Source of the DNA: Methanolapillus ohkumae
Lineage (GTDB): Archaea > Halobacteriota > Methanosarcinia > Methanosarcinales > Methanosarcinaceae
DNA: 64,000 bases
NCBI RefSeq assembly: GCF_032594355.1
Contig: NZ_CP131061.1
Location: 124,001 to 188,000 of the forward strand
Direction of reading: 5' to 3'
Part shown: one piece after another, positions 55,701 through 62,942 of the stretch
Layout: each line of letters begins with the position of its first letter
Position numbering within the stretch: position 1 is the stretch's first letter
The notes under the pieces: generated by a model
Databases searched by the model: none
Told to the model about the DNA's origin: nothing
Seen by the model: the letters and a program-made list of their open reading frames with translations, nothing else
Program-made: the position numbers and the translations under genes

Positions 55701-55755
55701 GCAAAATAACAATTAAAATAATAATGGCAATTTTAATGTAATTTTTAGAATCCAT
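49702..55755 (-). CDS. Giant GLUG-repeat surface protein 4
   Basis: A 2017-residue paralogue, the largest. Anchor at residues 7-25 with Cys26 (FVTC), a Ser/Thr/Asn-rich spacer with many N-glycosylation sequons, PPEPPEPGD, then the head domain (about 85-250, diverged from the other three). More than 50 GLUG motifs follow, in NSSGTVTVTG- and NNSGNLTG-type units. The cap is WRWDVTNNIPVLAW. It shares few near-identical blocks with the others, so it is the oldest or least converted member. Ends in TGA, unlike its three neighbours. Start ATG 55755 follows CCGGAG. Confidence 0.88.
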   Translation of the reverse strand: MDSKNYIKIAIIILIVILLALFFVTCLQSKTMSDSYKCSISNSTHSTNSSSPDPGPTNNTTVVPVIPTTGGTSSNTPVPPEPPEPGDFPVELYDYNSTTETLRVLITLNESLPDLNNINTLTYKNINTPSETGTGTISNVEEYTSVPLTYLVSITHLPSGSPGTAKSYTFSIQNGVTGDAGTVNYPFESGNGSNTNPFVMENIVQFDALRYYSGTNGSSRHFRLDTDLDYPADWNNISNSYARAGNDGFGWDPIGTGIGTGAGDGFGGKLDGNGKNMTHFYIHRPTFSDVGLFGATASGSEITNLEIDLTGLEITGYDSVGGLVGNNSGAISNARITGGTITGTNATTGGMVGKNLGSIKNSTTRDGSVINNKDNGQDVGGFIGANSASNSLDNISSSNTVTAPNCYSVGGLIGANSATIGQSITGTQIFATGNVIGNISVGGLIGSSQSNITGSSGTYFSTGNVTGNYYTGGLIGSNFGNMTGVNFGNIYANGTINGYSSVGGLIGSNSGVLENVVYNGSSVTGSYNVGGLCGHNNALVTGSKSSGTIYANANRVGGLIGSNYLPGTLESVSTTADVISTDGNSIGGLVGYNNAVISKAQASGTVSATNVMVGGLLGYNNNSISFSNSSGAVIVTGPNIYSVGGLIGSNNYKINSSHSTSSVTITAPYISDIGGLTGYNNDRIEDSNSTGTITINGPGNWIGGLSGSNTGTLLSVYSTSDIIAANSNGIGGLVGNNAGTINGTSFAPSYASGNISGISIVGGLAGINNKNISTSKSNGTVTATGSNISGFTGINTGNLSSVTSQSHVTAAGATNVGGLVGYNSGKMEAATAAGNITATDGINVGGLIGNNTVLLPGTGLSDTVLSASSNVSGKTNVGGLIGINQGEIAGNNATFYATGNVNGNDSVGGLIGNNTLVDVKSSTPGKIYASSNVTGNSSVGGLIGNNAGIVENTSYSGGTVTGNTSVGGLIGKTSNKTGDSKSSGVVSASGNPEGIGGLIGVCGISLSGYSITNVTSNCTVTVTGDGKKIGGLIGNCSNSFSPNAITINNSNASGMVTVTGTGNEIGGLIGSNINSGQTAQVFAAGTVSAPGSDNVGGLIGNNSGPGTISDAQFNGSSVTGNLNVGGLIGKKNGTSALLRTSAGSVSKPVFVLGYSHVGGLVGENGWQNNSTNFSAGASINNSTVVGNITGKMYVGGLAGENNGNVTNSSVSVEVTGNGTSGTVATNNYIGGLIGSNGARGNISLKNTTVDATLTTKTSNYVGGVIGNNSGNITILENLSFTQYVSGYNYTGGFIGNNTGTLSGLNTYSISMSGGVAGNDVVGGFIGENNKTILNISSASSVSGVSNVGGLVGSNTATDGSIMNCSVAGTNLVIFGNTNVGGIAGYNRGPIFNVSAGISGSPVNVSGKTDVGGLIGNNGASINNSSVFAKISDSVTGNSIGGIVGNNTQTAVFENNTVNCSITANNGISVGGLAGQNSAVLTIKSSTPVVVNISSTGGTSIGGLIGTNTGPLNATPTSVSTIGTVSGKTIVGGLIGNNNNSVQNFSSNCTVTATGNNVGGLIGFNGLSGALSSVSSESRVTTTGTGSSTGGLIGNNAAGLTANASSVLSCNGTVTGIAAVGGLIGTNSGNLNGLGGSGYYIYSNSEVTGTGLDVGGLIGNNSGNLTGVLYNGTNVTGRTNNTGGLVGNNTNGKIEDSKTIGDGAGAKIFSQNNSTGGLIGRNTNGAIQNSSSVGFTIEGKYIKNDSTYGNTGNFTGGLIGYNSGNITRCFSNNTVSGKENVGGLLGYHSGNATSGWVNESNASGNVTGYQAVGGLIGYATGSVYNSYSDNELVKGDNSAGGLIDNIINSVPVNVSNCYSKSNVEASEAAGLVRGCTNTTIKNCYATGRVRGVFPNGNVLGTVGGINAFMHTVIGSSIIQNSVALNAEIAGGNKGRIGIMAPQAGRVAYSGNYGLTNLPTGSWTSDLNGKDGANVTAATAATLAFYNTTLGWDFTDTDGNPPIWRWDVTNNIPVLAWQS

Positions 55756-56225
55756 GAAAGAATACTCCGGGTATTAATTTATTTATTCATAAATAATATA
55801 TTTTTATAGTAATCCTTTTAAAAAACGACATCCATCGTTTATCATATTTACAAAATGAGAATCAAATCATAATTATATTCATATCAATAAATATTATAAA
55901 ATATATAATATTATCTCACCATCGAATATCTTTGTAATAATACAGACAATTATATACAAAATATTTTATGATAATTATTCCGGGGCAGCCATTTAAAAAC
56001 AGTCAATAACTTTTTTTGGGTTGTTTGACTTTTTTTAAAAAAAGGATTGTCTTTAGACGCCCGCCCTCAAAAACTGTAAACTTAAAAAGAGAAATGCGGC
56101 AAATTATGAAAATAAAAAAAGGGTGCAGCATTTTAATGCTGCAAATTATGAAAATAAAAAAAGGGTGCAGCATTTTAATGCTGCAAATTGTTTTTATTTT
56201 ATTTGAATTTTTGAGGACCGGACAC
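55756..56225. other. Gap between adhesin 4 and the thermosome gene
   Basis: The adhesin 4 promoter (ACTATAAAAATATATT near 55796-55811 on the minus strand), AT-rich filler, and a duplicated 42-bp hairpin unit (56100-56185). No gene is credible here; a frame from 56016 is an artefact of the repeat. Confidence 0.6.
56100..56185 (-). terminator. Duplicated 42-bp terminator unit after the thermosome gene
   Basis: Two tandem 42-bp units, each holding TGCAGCAT/TTTA/ATGCTGCA (stems at 56124-56143 and 56166-56185). The next bases in the minus transcript are CCCTTTTTTT, so each unit is a hairpin followed by a T-run, i.e. a doubled intrinsic-type terminator. Confidence 0.7.
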
Positions 56226-57863
56226 TTACATGTCCATTCCCATGTCGCCCATTCCCGGCATGCCGCCCGGAGCTCCGCCCGGCGCGCCTTGGGATTTGGT
56301 GGTGGCGATCACGTCGTCAATCCGAAGAATCATAACGGCCGACTCGGTTGCGGCGTTGATGACTTGGGTTTTGACACGGAGCGGCTCGACAACGACTTCT
56401 TTCCACATGTCGACAACTTCTCCCTTGAACACGTCAAGGCCTGCTGTTTTCATGCCTTTTTCGTGTGCGGAGCGAAGTGCCATGAGCATGTCAATCGGGT
56501 CAAGACCGGCGTTTTCCGCAAGGGTCTTCGGGATAATTTCAAAAGCTTCGGCATAAGCCCGAACCGCCAACTGTTCCCGTCCTTCCAGGGTCGAAGCGTA
56601 TTCGTTTAACCGCAGAGAAAGTTCGACTTCTGGAGAACCGCCGCCGGCCACCAATTTCTTGTCTTCAATCGCCACGCCGACGACGCGAAGCGCGTCTTCC
56701 AGAGCGGTTTCGACACTGTCAATCACGTGGTCGGTTCCGCCGCGCAAAAGGATGGAGACGGATTTTGGGTTGTTGCATCCGGTCACAAAGACCATCGGTT
56801 CGCCCGAAATTTTCTTTTCTTCCACAATGGCGGCGTATCCCAAATCCTCTTTGGAGATTTCGTCAAAGTTGGAAATAAGGTTGGCGCCGGTGGCGCGGGA
56901 TAATTTTTCCATGTCGCTTTTCTTCACCCGGCGCACGACAAAGAGGCCGAGTTTGGTCAAGAAGTGCTGGGCCATGTCGTCCACGCCTTTTTGGCAGAAA
57001 ACAACACTTGCACCGCTTTTTCCGACTTTGTCCACCAAGTCTTTAATCATTTTTTCTTCTTGGTCGAGGAAGAGTTGGAGCTGGTCCGGAGACGTAATGG
57101 AAATTTCGGCATCGACTTCTGTGTTTTTGAGTTCGATGGCTTCGTTGAGGAGCAAAATCTTGGCATCCTTGACAACTTCGGGCATGTTGGGGTGGACCCG
57201 TTCTTTGTCAATAATCATACCGGCGATAAGTTCGGAATCTTCCACACGGCCGCCGACCTTTTTAATCACGTTGATTTGTTCGCGGTCGACTACTTTTTTG
57301 CCACCGATCTCATCGACGACGCTGGTCACGGCTTTTACGGAAATGCCGGCCAAGAGCGCTTTTGCGGATTCGGCACCTTTTCCGGTGATGGCGGTGGAGG
57401 CGATGCTGGTTAAAAGTTTCTCATCATCAATTTTCACATCTTTGGCAAGACCGTTGACGATTTCAATGGCTTTGTTGGCCGCAAGGCGGTAGCCGGACGC
57501 AATGACAGTTGGGTGGATTTCCATTTCAATCAGGTCTTCCGCCTTCTTTAAGAGTTCTCCGGCAACAACGGCCGCGCTTGTGGTTCCGTCGCCGACTTCT
57601 TCGTCTTGGGTTTTAGAAACTTCGACGATCATTTTCGCGGCCGGGTGTTCAATGTCCATTTCTTTTAAGATTGTAGCACCGTCGTTTGTGATGGTGACAT
57701 CGCCCATGGAGTCGACGAGCATTTTGTCCATGCCTTTGGGGCCGAGGGTGGTGCGAACGGCTTCCGCAACGGCTTTTGCAGCCATAATGTTGTTGCTTTG
57801 AGCGTCGCGTCCGCGGGTGCGTTTACTTCCTTCCTTTAAGATAAAAATAGGTTGTCCTGACAT
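56226..57863 (-). CDS. thsA: Thermosome subunit (group II chaperonin)
   Basis: A 545-residue CCT/thermosome subunit that forms an ATP-driven double-ring folding chamber in the cytoplasm. The N-terminus GRDAQSNNIMAAKAVAEAVR, TTLGPKGMDKMLVD, the ATPase loop GDGTTSAAVVAGELL and GGGSPEVELSLRLNEYA are all present; the tail is the usual Gly/Met-rich GGMPGMGDMGMDM. Start after AAGGAA. The subunit letter is a convention only. Confidence 0.96.
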   Translation of the reverse strand: MSGQPIFILKEGSKRTRGRDAQSNNIMAAKAVAEAVRTTLGPKGMDKMLVDSMGDVTITNDGATILKEMDIEHPAAKMIVEVSKTQDEEVGDGTTSAAVVAGELLKKAEDLIEMEIHPTVIASGYRLAANKAIEIVNGLAKDVKIDDEKLLTSIASTAITGKGAESAKALLAGISVKAVTSVVDEIGGKKVVDREQINVIKKVGGRVEDSELIAGMIIDKERVHPNMPEVVKDAKILLLNEAIELKNTEVDAEISITSPDQLQLFLDQEEKMIKDLVDKVGKSGASVVFCQKGVDDMAQHFLTKLGLFVVRRVKKSDMEKLSRATGANLISNFDEISKEDLGYAAIVEEKKISGEPMVFVTGCNNPKSVSILLRGGTDHVIDSVETALEDALRVVGVAIEDKKLVAGGGSPEVELSLRLNEYASTLEGREQLAVRAYAEAFEIIPKTLAENAGLDPIDMLMALRSAHEKGMKTAGLDVFKGEVVDMWKEVVVEPLRVKTQVINAATESAVMILRIDDVIATTKSQGAPGGAPGGMPGMGDMGMDM

Positions 57864-58416
57864 TTTATTTGTTCCTTAATTTTATTATTGTAAATTTGAT
57901 TCGAAATGTAGAAAAAAACCGGTTTTTGAAAAATTGCACTTGACGCATCCCAAAATAATCTTTTTATTCCTGCGGCCCAATGTCTAAGGCAGCTTCCAAA
58001 GATCAATTTCATTTCCTTCGCCGGACAAATGTCTAAAGCCGGGTCGGTTTTTTAAAAACCCGCGCTTATGATGGATCATTTTAAATTTTTCCGGACAATT
58101 TTTCAAAAATAACAACAATCCTATGACAGATATTCTATATATATGTTTTGACTATATCCTTTGTGATGATGGCTGCCGATATTTAAAATGGAAAAACCAT
58201 CCGGCGGTTTTTTTGAAATTAAAAATTTGCGGCCATTACGAGCGTGTGGGCGGCGCGGCACAAAAAACCATACGGCAACACCATACGGCAACACCATACG
58301 ACCTCAAAAGCAACGATTATTCCAATTCAAGCAAACCTCCCCGAAAATTCGGACGCGTACCGCATCCGAATTTCTCGGATTCCAAGTATAATAAGAAATA
58401 TGTGGATAAATGGAAC

Positions 58417-58493
58417 GCAGCAATACAGAAAAATAGTTTAGATGCAGCAATACAGAAAAATAGTCTAGATACAGCAACACAGAAAAATAGTTA
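58417..58493 (+). repeat. 27-bp tandem repeat, three copies
   Basis: Units begin GCAGCAATACAGAAAAATAG and are followed by TTTAGAT, CTAGAT or TTAAC. The third unit is slightly changed. If translated they give AAIQKNSLD, but coding is doubtful. Confidence 0.8.
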
Positions 58494-58561
58494 ACAACTG
58501 CATCATCTATGAATTTAAAATAAAATCCGACCCGGGGATTTTAAAGATCATTCTTAAAAAT

Positions 58562-58590
58562 TTGCTGCGATAACGCACGGCGACAGCGCA
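58562..58590 (+). repeat. Copy of recurrent GC-rich intergenic motif
   Basis: TTGCTGCGATAACGCACGGC then GACAGCGCAAA; lies near the 3' end of the zinc-ribbon gene. Confidence 0.5.
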
Positions 58591-58687
58591 AAAAACAGGA
58601 TTAGAAAAATCGTAAAAAAAGTGAAAAATAAGAGAAAATCAGAAAAGTGAAAAATAAGAAAAAATAATTTTTTTTATTTCATTACTT

Positions 58688-59146
58688 TTATTTTCTTTTG
58701 GATTTTCCTTTTTTGGCGGATTGCTGAAGAATCACCGGCAAATCAATGGCATACTGCCCTTCTTCTTTGATTCCGACGACGATTTCTTCTTTATCCATAA
58801 TGGATCCCAAGTTGAGTTCATACGATCCGGAATCTAAAATTCGGATGGAATCGACGCGGTTTCTGTCCGGTTCTTGTTTTTTCATTTCGTCCGAATCCAA
58901 AACATTGTCGATGTTTTCCAAAACACGGTTGATGGAATCGGATTGATCGATTTTTGCATCCGGCCACTTTGTTTTTTCAATTTCGGAAAAGCCGGAACTG
59001 TCGGCGTCCGCACGTGAACTGTCTGCCGCAACCACCTCTTCTCGAACGTAAAGGAATTTTCCCCATTTGCATTGAGGACATCCGGTCAAAATGACAGAGT
59101 CTCCGTCACTGAAAATTGCACCGCATTTCGTACATCTGTGTGGCAT
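58688..59146 (-). CDS. Zinc-ribbon protein (COG3364/DUF2072-like)
   Basis: A 152-residue protein. The N-terminal zinc ribbon is HRCTKCGAIFSDGD and TGCPQCKWGKF (two CxxC pairs). A polar, probably flexible middle follows, then a conserved beta-rich C-terminal segment (SIRILDSGSYELNLGSIMDKEE, VVGIKEEGQYAIDLPVIL) and a lysine tail. This layout matches a small archaeal family of unknown function that I recall as COG3364; the name is uncertain. It stands alone on the minus strand. Confidence 0.72.
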   Translation of the reverse strand: MPHRCTKCGAIFSDGDSVILTGCPQCKWGKFLYVREEVVAADSSRADADSSGFSEIEKTKWPDAKIDQSDSINRVLENIDNVLDSDEMKKQEPDRNRVDSIRILDSGSYELNLGSIMDKEEIVVGIKEEGQYAIDLPVILQQSAKKGKSKRK

Positions 59147-59426
59147 TTGGGTTTCACCGGAAATGAATTGGAATAATGATTAAAATAAAAAAATTAAACA
59201 AATAATTGTAGTACAGCCTTACGGTATTTAAAGATTTATTCTTTTTTGTTTCTTTTTGTTTCTTTTTTTGATTTTTTCAAATATTGAAAAATTTCCCGTG
59301 CCTCCAATCCATAACTATTTATAAAATCAATCTGTTTTAGGATTGCAAATCAGCCAGGTCTTGAAAGATTTGAGCCGGTTGCATGCTTTTATTGTTTTAA
59401 TTTTGAAATACTTGGCAAAGCGATAA

Positions 59427-59501
59427 AGCGAGGTAGGGTAGCCAGGAGATCCCGACGGGCTCATAACCCGTAGACCGATGGTTCGAATCCATCCCTCGCT
59501 A
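59427..59501 (+). tRNA. Initiator tRNA-Met (CAT)
   Basis: AGCGAGG at the 5' end pairs with CCTCGCT; anticodon loop CTCATAA has CAT; T arm GTTCGAATC. The A1:U72 pair and three consecutive G:C pairs in the anticodon stem (GGG/CCC) mark an archaeal initiator rather than elongator tRNA. CCA is not encoded. Confidence 0.92.
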
Positions 59502-59630
59502 CTATTTTTATTTTATATTTGTTTTTATTTTATTTACATCTGTTTTTATTTACATCTGTTTTTGTTTTCATCATTTTTTCTATTTTTTCTATTTTCTATT
59601 ATAATATGTATTTTCTTGTTTTTTGAGGAG

Positions 59631-59655
59631 CCTCCTGCGTGCGTTATAGCGACAA
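59631..59655 (-). repeat. Copy of recurrent GC-rich intergenic motif, minus strand
   Basis: On the minus strand TTGTCGCTATAACGCACGCA then GGAGG; same TATAACGCACG core as the copy at 58562, in the gap between the initiator tRNA and trpS. Confidence 0.5.
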
Positions 59656-59813
59656 ATTTTTAATTTTGTTCAACAAAAACAGCGGTCCGGCTTTTATTTA
59701 AATTTGAAAAATTACAGCGTCTGTTTTTTGATGTGTTCCATTGTTTGATTTTCATAAAGAACATATATAATGAACGAATTAAGGAAATCAGAAATCTTGT
59801 TTTATGTGATGAT

Positions 59814-61148
59814 ATGACTCAAAAATTAGACCCGTGGAAATCTTCTGAAATCAGTGATTACGCCAAACTTTTTGAAGAATTCGGCATTTCGCCGTTTGCG
59901 GACGTGCTTTCGCACATTCCAAATCCGCATAAATTCATGAGACGTGGCGTAATTTTCGGACACCGTAATTTTGAATCCATCGTCCACGCGCTGAACGCAA
60001 AAAAACCCTTTGTTGTCCTGGATGGATTTATGCCGACCGGGCGGGCACATTTCGGCCACAAAATGGTGATGGATCAAATCATTTGGTATCAACAAAACGG
60101 GGCGATGGCCGTTGTTGGGATTGCGGATCGGGAAGCGCATGCTGTCCGCGGTCTTTCCTGGGCGGAATGCAAACGAATCGGCGTTGAAGAATATCTTATC
60201 AGTTTGATCGCGCTCGGTCTTGATCCGAACCGCTCTCGCTTATATTTCCAATCGGAATGCCTTCCCGTTATGAATTTAGCATTCGAATTGGGGACAAAGG
60301 TGAATTTGTCGGAATTGTCCGCAATCTATGGTTTTTCCGGGGAAACACATCTGTCCCATATGGTCAGCACGGTGACGCAAGGCGCCGACATTTTACATTC
60401 CCAACTTTTGGAATTCGAAGGACCGATTCCGGTGGTCGTTCCGGTGGGGGCCGACCAAGATCCACACATCCGGTTGACACGGGATATTGCGTCTAAAATG
60501 AATCTTTTTTTGATTGAGGTGCGAAAAGACAAAGATGGGAAGAATTATTTCAGCGTCCGCGGTAAAGGGGCGCCGGAAGACTCATTTTTGCGGATTGAGA
60601 CTCAATTAAAAGCGCGGATGAAAACAAAATTTACGGCAAAAGTTTCCAAGGAACATATGGATATTTTCGGGATTTTTGAGGAGGCTGATGAGGAAATTCT
60701 TCGTACGGCGGTTCAGGAAATTGAATTGGAATTAGGCGGCTACGCGTTTATTCCGCCGTCCTCCACTTACCACCGTTTCATGAGCGGTCTTACCGGCGGA
60801 AAAATGTCGAGCAGTATTCCGGAAAGCAATATCGGGCTTTCAGAAGACCCCAAATCGGCCGCCAAAAAGGTGATGCGCTCCAAAACCGGTGGGCGGGCAA
60901 CCGTTGAAGAACAAAAAGAACTCGGCGGAGAGCCGAACAAGTGTTCCGTCTATGAGTTATTTTATTTCCATTTGGTGGACGACGACAACGAACTTCTCCA
61001 AATCCAAAAGGAATGCGAAAGCGGAGAACTTTTGTGCGGAACCTGCAAGAAAAACGCGGCGGAAAAAATTGAAGCGTTTTTGACGGACCACCAGGAAAAA
61101 CGAAGAATCGCACGGGAACGGTTGTGTGAATTCGGCATTCAATATTAA
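59814..61148 (+). CDS. trpS: Tryptophanyl-tRNA synthetase
   Basis: A 444-residue class I synthetase of the archaeal/eukaryotic type. The HIGH-like motif is PTGRAHFGHKM and the KMSKS motif GGKMSSSIPES; the archaeal GDQD-like VPVGADQDPHIRLTRD lies between. ATG 59814 is chosen (MTQKLDPWKSSEISDY), with GTGATGAT just before it; an upstream in-frame start adds 27 residues without family character. Confidence 0.94.
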   Translation: MTQKLDPWKSSEISDYAKLFEEFGISPFADVLSHIPNPHKFMRRGVIFGHRNFESIVHALNAKKPFVVLDGFMPTGRAHFGHKMVMDQIIWYQQNGAMAVVGIADREAHAVRGLSWAECKRIGVEEYLISLIALGLDPNRSRLYFQSECLPVMNLAFELGTKVNLSELSAIYGFSGETHLSHMVSTVTQGADILHSQLLEFEGPIPVVVPVGADQDPHIRLTRDIASKMNLFLIEVRKDKDGKNYFSVRGKGAPEDSFLRIETQLKARMKTKFTAKVSKEHMDIFGIFEEADEEILRTAVQEIELELGGYAFIPPSSTYHRFMSGLTGGKMSSSIPESNIGLSEDPKSAAKKVMRSKTGGRATVEEQKELGGEPNKCSVYELFYFHLVDDDNELLQIQKECESGELLCGTCKKNAAEKIEAFLTDHQEKRRIARERLCEFGIQY

Positions 61149-61230
61149 ATTTATAATCTGTTACACAAATTATACAATAATAATTATCAAATTACTTAAT
61201 AACAATCCATACAATTATTATTCATTCCAT

Positions 61231-61284
61231 TACAATTCAATAACAAATTACAATTCAATAACAAATTACAATTCAATAACAAAT
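61231..61284 (+). repeat. 18-bp tandem repeat, three copies
   Basis: TACAATTCAATAACAAAT three times without change, in the gap between trpS and pheS. Recent slippage product. Confidence 0.85.
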
Positions 61285-61327
61285 CACATTTAAATCCATA
61301 AACTCTTAAAAATGAATTAAATAAGAA

Positions 61328-62851
61328 ATGGCAATCGGTATTATGACGGATTATGACTTAACCAATAATGAAAAAAAGGTTCTCCTGGCGTTAAACGAAT
61401 TGGGAACGGCCGAACTCAAAGACCTTGTTGAAATTTCCGACCTCAACGCGGACGCGTCCATGCAGGCGGCCTTTTTCTTGGAAGAAAAAGGTCTTTGTAA
61501 GGTGACCGAAACGTCTTTTGAACTCTACGGTTTGTCCGAGGAAGGAAAACTGTACGCAAAAGAAGGTTTGCCGGAACGGCAAATTATGGACAACATCGAC
61601 GGTCCGACGCCGCTTGAAAACTTGAGAAAAAAGTTTTCGCCTCAGCTGGTCGGAATTGCGACCGGTTGGCTGATTAAAAAGAAATGGGCAAAAATCGATG
61701 ACGGCATTCTGATTCCTCTTTCCGGTGTTTCAAAAGGCGAGGATGAAAAAGTATTAAGCGGCCTTTATGAAAATTCTTTGGAAAATGACACGTTTGATCC
61801 GGTTTTTGAATTGCCTGAAGAAGCAGCCTCCAAAAGTACGATTCAAGAGCTTTTGAAGCGGAAATTGCTTGAGAAAGACGACTATGTCACTCGGGAAATT
61901 GAGATTACCCCGGCCGGAAAAAAGCTGGCGGGCGCGGGGATTATCATTGCGGAAGAAATTGCGCAAATCACACCCGAGCTTTTAAAAAGTGGAGAATGGG
62001 AAGGAAAAACCTACCGCCCGTACAAGATTCAAAAACCGGTCAAACCGGTTTACGGCGCGAAAATTCATCCCTACCAACGCATGATCGACCAAATGCGCCA
62101 GATTTTTTTGGAAATGGGATTTACGGAAATCAAAGGCAACATCGTCCAATCTTCTTTTTGGAACTTTGACGCCCTGTTCCAGCCGCAAGACCATCCGGCC
62201 CGGGAAATGCAGGACACGTTTCACTTGGGAGAACGCTCGCCGCTTCCGGAAGAGTTTGTCGATAAAGTGCGGGCTTGTCATGAAACCGGCGGAAATACGG
62301 GTTCATCCGGCTGGGGCGGCAAATGGAGCGCCGACATTTCCGAAAAGAACGTGCTTCGGACGCATACGACCGCTGTGACGATTAAATATTTGGCCGACCA
62401 CCCGAAAGGTCCTGTCAAAGTGTTTTCGATTGACCGTGCCTACCGCCGGGAAACGATTGACCCGACCCACACGCCGGAATTTGAGCAGCTGGAAGGCATT
62501 GTTATGGACAAGGACATGAGTTTTTCCAATTTGCTCGGCTGTCTCAAAGAATTCTACAACCGCATGGGATTTTCCGAAGTGCGTTTCCGTCCGGGCTATT
62601 TCCCGTACACGGAACCCAGTGTCGAGCCGGAAGTCTACATCGAAGGAATGGGCTGGGTAGAACTCGGCGGTGCCGGAGTTTTCAGAAAAGAAGTGACGGA
62701 GCCCTTTGGAATTTCCGAACCGGTCTTAGCGTGGGGTCTTGGCGTCAGCCGAGTGGCGATGCTCAAACTCGGGCTGAAAGATTTGCGGGAACTTTACCAA
62801 TCCGATATCGACTGGCTTAGAAAAAGTGAAATCGGAAATGATATTCAATAA
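61328..62851 (+). CDS. pheS: Phenylalanyl-tRNA synthetase alpha subunit
   Basis: A 507-residue archaeal PheS. The N-terminal half has winged-helix domains (about 1-200) that contact tRNA; the class II core shows motif 2 in VFSIDRAYRRETIDPTHTPEF and motif 3 in LAWGLGVSRVAMLKLG. The partner beta subunit gene is not in the window and does not follow directly. Two starts are possible: 61328 and MTDYDLT at 61343; neither has a strong site. Confidence 0.94.
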   Translation: MAIGIMTDYDLTNNEKKVLLALNELGTAELKDLVEISDLNADASMQAAFFLEEKGLCKVTETSFELYGLSEEGKLYAKEGLPERQIMDNIDGPTPLENLRKKFSPQLVGIATGWLIKKKWAKIDDGILIPLSGVSKGEDEKVLSGLYENSLENDTFDPVFELPEEAASKSTIQELLKRKLLEKDDYVTREIEITPAGKKLAGAGIIIAEEIAQITPELLKSGEWEGKTYRPYKIQKPVKPVYGAKIHPYQRMIDQMRQIFLEMGFTEIKGNIVQSSFWNFDALFQPQDHPAREMQDTFHLGERSPLPEEFVDKVRACHETGGNTGSSGWGGKWSADISEKNVLRTHTTAVTIKYLADHPKGPVKVFSIDRAYRRETIDPTHTPEFEQLEGIVMDKDMSFSNLLGCLKEFYNRMGFSEVRFRPGYFPYTEPSVEPEVYIEGMGWVELGGAGVFRKEVTEPFGISEPVLAWGLGVSRVAMLKLGLKDLRELYQSDIDWLRKSEIGNDIQ

Positions 62852-62942
62852 TTTCCGGATGAATCTCCTCTCTTGCTTCTAAAAAATCATAACCCAAATC
62901 CTAACCCAAACTCATAACCCAAAATCAAATTCAGGTGAACAA

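Larger units (their letters stand above)
57864..58687. other. Long intergenic region with decayed sequence and small repeats
   Basis: About 820 bases. It contains the thermosome promoter area, a 123-codon frame from 58123 that I do not believe (repeat-derived, no ribosome binding site), short ACCATACGGCAAC repeats (about 58267-58300), three 27-bp repeats (58417-58493) and a GC-rich motif copy (58562-58590). A degraded gene or an accumulated repeat patch. Confidence 0.5.

Noticed and set aside
33619..55755. Many plus-strand frames with PTKPPT or INPPI repeats inside the adhesins
   Set aside because: They are the complement of the GLUG repeat coding strand; the minus-strand frames are far longer and have anchors and starts.
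56016..56609. A 197-codon plus-strand frame crossing the thermosome 3' end
   Set aside because: Built from the duplicated terminator unit and antisense to a clear thermosome gene.
58060..58090. Box C/D guide RNA (TATGATGG word)
   Set aside because: No matching D box or terminal stem found nearby.
58123..58494. A 123-codon plus-strand frame ending in QKNS repeats
   Set aside because: No ribosome binding site, unusual composition, last part only tandem repeats; better explained as decayed or repeat DNA.
59427..59501. Elongator tRNA-Met or tRNA-Ile2
   Set aside because: A1:U72 and the triple G:C pairs in the anticodon stem indicate the initiator.
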